This document shows, piece after piece, positions 6,308-7,299 of a DNA stretch of 7,299 nucleotides. Position numbers and translations under genes: made by a program. The notes beneath the pieces are model-generated. The model was not told the origin of the DNA. It did not search any database and was given only the letters and a program-made list of their open reading frames with translations. Source of the DNA: Propionicimonas sp. (GTDB taxonomy: Bacteria; Actinomycetota; Actinomycetes; Propionibacteriales; Propionibacteriaceae); assembly GCA_031119515.1 (NCBI GenBank), contig JAVHXR010000017.1:1-7299 (forward strand), read 5' to 3'. The stretch's first letter is position 1, and each line of letters starts with the position of its first letter.

Positions 6308-6487
6308 CCTGCCTTGTCCGTGTGACGGCAGCTGGCGGCAGGGCCGGGGAGTGGCCGAACTACGCAGCAGCTGCCGCCGGCGCGCGGCGGCTTCCCGCGC
6401 CCGCCTCGCCCGTGCTCTGGGCCGGATCGGGAGACAACCGGGACTGGCTGGCCGGTGCCCTGACGCGCACGGAGGCCGGTCGGCGGG
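6308..6487. other. Intergenic gap with overlapping inverted repeats upstream of the glucosidase gene
   Basis: These 180 bp separate the Nudix stop from the glucosidase start on the same strand. They hold a 9-bp inverted repeat (6326-6334 with 6368-6376), an 8-bp one that shares both arms partly (6334-6341 with 6371-6378), and a tight hairpin (6373-6379 with 6385-6391, 5-base loop). The last could end the Nudix transcript. I see no clear -10/-35 pair and no coding sequence. High GC makes some of these repeats expected by chance. Confidence 0.4.
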
Positions 6488-7135
6488 CTACAGCCGCTCG
6501 CTGAAGAACCGGGGCGGGATCTCTGCGGTCCGGGTGGTGTCCCAGGCCTGCGTCCAGCCGAGCAGGTCGAACATGGCGTCCAGCAGGTAGGCGGTGAACC
6601 CCCAGATGAAGAGGTCGCCGACGACGAACGCCGGACCGCTGTAGCCGTTGGGCAGCACCCAGGTGAGCCTGGTCTCGGGGGCCAGCAGAGTCGGCACGTC
6701 GATCTGGTGGACGGCCTGGATCTCGAACGGGTCGCCCGCCGCCAGCGGCCCGGGAGTGTTCCACCACCCCACCACCGAGGTGACGTCGAAGCCGCTGCGG
6801 TTGATGTGCGCCTTCGGCAGGGCGCCCAGCACCTCGACGCCGGCCGGGTCGATGCCGGCCTCCTCCTGCGCCTCCCGCAGCGCCGCCTGCACCGGGTCGG
6901 TCTCCCCCGGCTCCATGGTCCCGCCGGGGAACGCGATCTGGCCGGCATGGCTGCGCAGGTCGGCGTTCTTCTCGACGAACACGATCGAGTAGTCGTCGGC
7001 CGGCCGGGACAGCAGGATCAGGACGGCGGCTGCCCGGCCGCCGCCCGGCGGGCGGGCGCCCTGGACGCGCGCCAGCGCACCGGGTGCGTCGAAGCGCGCC
7101 ACCAGGTCGCGCAGTTCGGGTGGGACGCCGCTCAT
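6488..7135 (-). CDS. Nudix hydrolase, CoA-pyrophosphatase type
   Basis: This 215-residue enzyme probably hydrolyses coenzyme A or related CoA derivatives to phosphopantetheine and 3',5'-ADP, in the cytoplasm. The core ADLRSHAGQIAFPGG (58-72) matches the CoA-type signature that precedes the Nudix box. The Nudix box follows as GGTMEPGE...ALREAQEEAGI (71-95), with metal-binding EAQEE intact and the one-residue-longer spacing usual in the CoA subfamily. The C terminus LFIWGFTAYLLDAM (175-188) is also typical. One deviation is FVEKN (53-57) where the CoA signature has LLTxR-S/A. Most of the signature is present, so the call is firm for Nudix and moderate for CoA. The ATG at 7135 overlaps the upstream stop as ATGA. 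The same pair, thioredoxin-like then Nudix, occurs as Rv3673c-Rv3672c in M. tuberculosis. Confidence 0.92.
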   Translation of the reverse strand: MSGVPPELRDLVARFDAPGALARVQGARPPGGGRAAAVLILLSRPADDYSIVFVEKNADLRSHAGQIAFPGGTMEPGETDPVQAALREAQEEAGIDPAGVEVLGALPKAHINRSGFDVTSVVGWWNTPGPLAAGDPFEIQAVHQIDVPTLLAPETRLTWVLPNGYSGPAFVVGDLFIWGFTAYLLDAMFDLLGWTQAWDTTRTAEIPPRFFSERL

Positions 7136-7299
7136 CGCGCGAGCCCGTCGTCGACCCACTGCTCCAGTTCCGCCAGGTCCTCGAAGGCGCCGGCGTGCCG
7201 TGCCACCAGCCGGCCGTCGGCGTCCAGCAGCAGCGAGACCGGGATGCCCGGGAGCCCGAGCGGCGCCTCGGTCAGCTTCTCGGGGTCGGCGAGTTGCGG
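7132..7299 (-). CDS. TlpA/thioredoxin-like protein (C-terminal end, runs off the window)
   Basis: Only the last 55 residues are present (...LGLPGIPVSLLLDADGRLVARHAGAF...). GIPVSLLLDADGRLV is the thioredoxin-fold cis-proline strand followed by the D-x-D/N-G-x-hydrophobic turn of TlpA/ResA-like proteins. AFEDLAELEQWVDDGL is the usual C-terminal helix. The CxxC motif and any membrane anchor lie outside the window, so redox activity cannot be confirmed. It would be a membrane-anchored or exported thiol-disulfide protein. Its stop overlaps the Nudix ATG, so the two are probably one transcript. Confidence 0.82.
   Translation of the reverse strand, partial: PQLADPEKLTEAPLGLPGIPVSLLLDADGRLVARHAGAFEDLAELEQWVDDGLAR

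Noticed and set aside
5204..6325. A 373-codon plus-strand open frame inside the glucosidase gene
   Set aside because: It is antisense to a complete GH13 gene with all catalytic motifs. It has no recognisable domain and no ribosome binding site.

Overview
The window looks like chromosomal DNA of a high-GC actinobacterium. Third codon positions are almost all G or C, GTG starts and ATGA gene overlaps are common, and the gene families are typical of Actinobacteria. The gene set recalls the Mycobacterium tuberculosis Rv3654c-Rv3674c neighbourhood. From memory that region holds a Tad/Ssd cluster, a holin-X type membrane protein, and a thioredoxin-like gene followed by a Nudix gene. The glycosidase suggests a saprophytic or propionibacteria-like actinomycete, but the genus cannot be fixed from this sequence.

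Layout, left to right. Positions 1-3152 hold a minus-strand tad-type secretion/pilus operon, read right to left: an Ssd/TadZ-like MinD-family protein, the TadA/CpaF ATPase, TadB, and the first 67 residues of TadC, which runs off the left edge. The genes overlap or nearly abut, so they are probably co-transcribed. The pilin and TadE/F genes expected further downstream are outside the window.

Positions 3153-3282 form a divergent promoter region. It contains a perfect DnaA-box 9-mer facing a one-mismatch 9-mer across 6 bp, and a -10 element placed for a leaderless transcript. Positions 3283-4035 (+) encode a SAM-methyltransferase-like protein with a degenerate cofactor loop. Positions 4093-4572 (+) encode a small two-helix membrane protein of the actinobacterial holin-X family. 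A GC-rich hairpin lies where this gene converges with the next.

Positions 4610-6307 (-) encode a complete GH13 alpha-glucosidase with an oligo-1,6-glucosidase-like active site. A 180 bp gap with several overlapping inverted repeats separates it from 6488-7135 (-), a Nudix hydrolase of the CoA-pyrophosphatase type. That gene is translationally coupled (ATGA) to the C-terminal end of a TlpA/thioredoxin-like protein at the right edge.

Three functional blocks are therefore visible: surface pilus assembly (tad), a glycosidase that appears to stand alone, and a redox/Nudix housekeeping pair. I see no mobile element, CRISPR array, RNA gene or clearly new system. The DnaA-box pair in front of the ssd/tad operon is the observation most worth following up.
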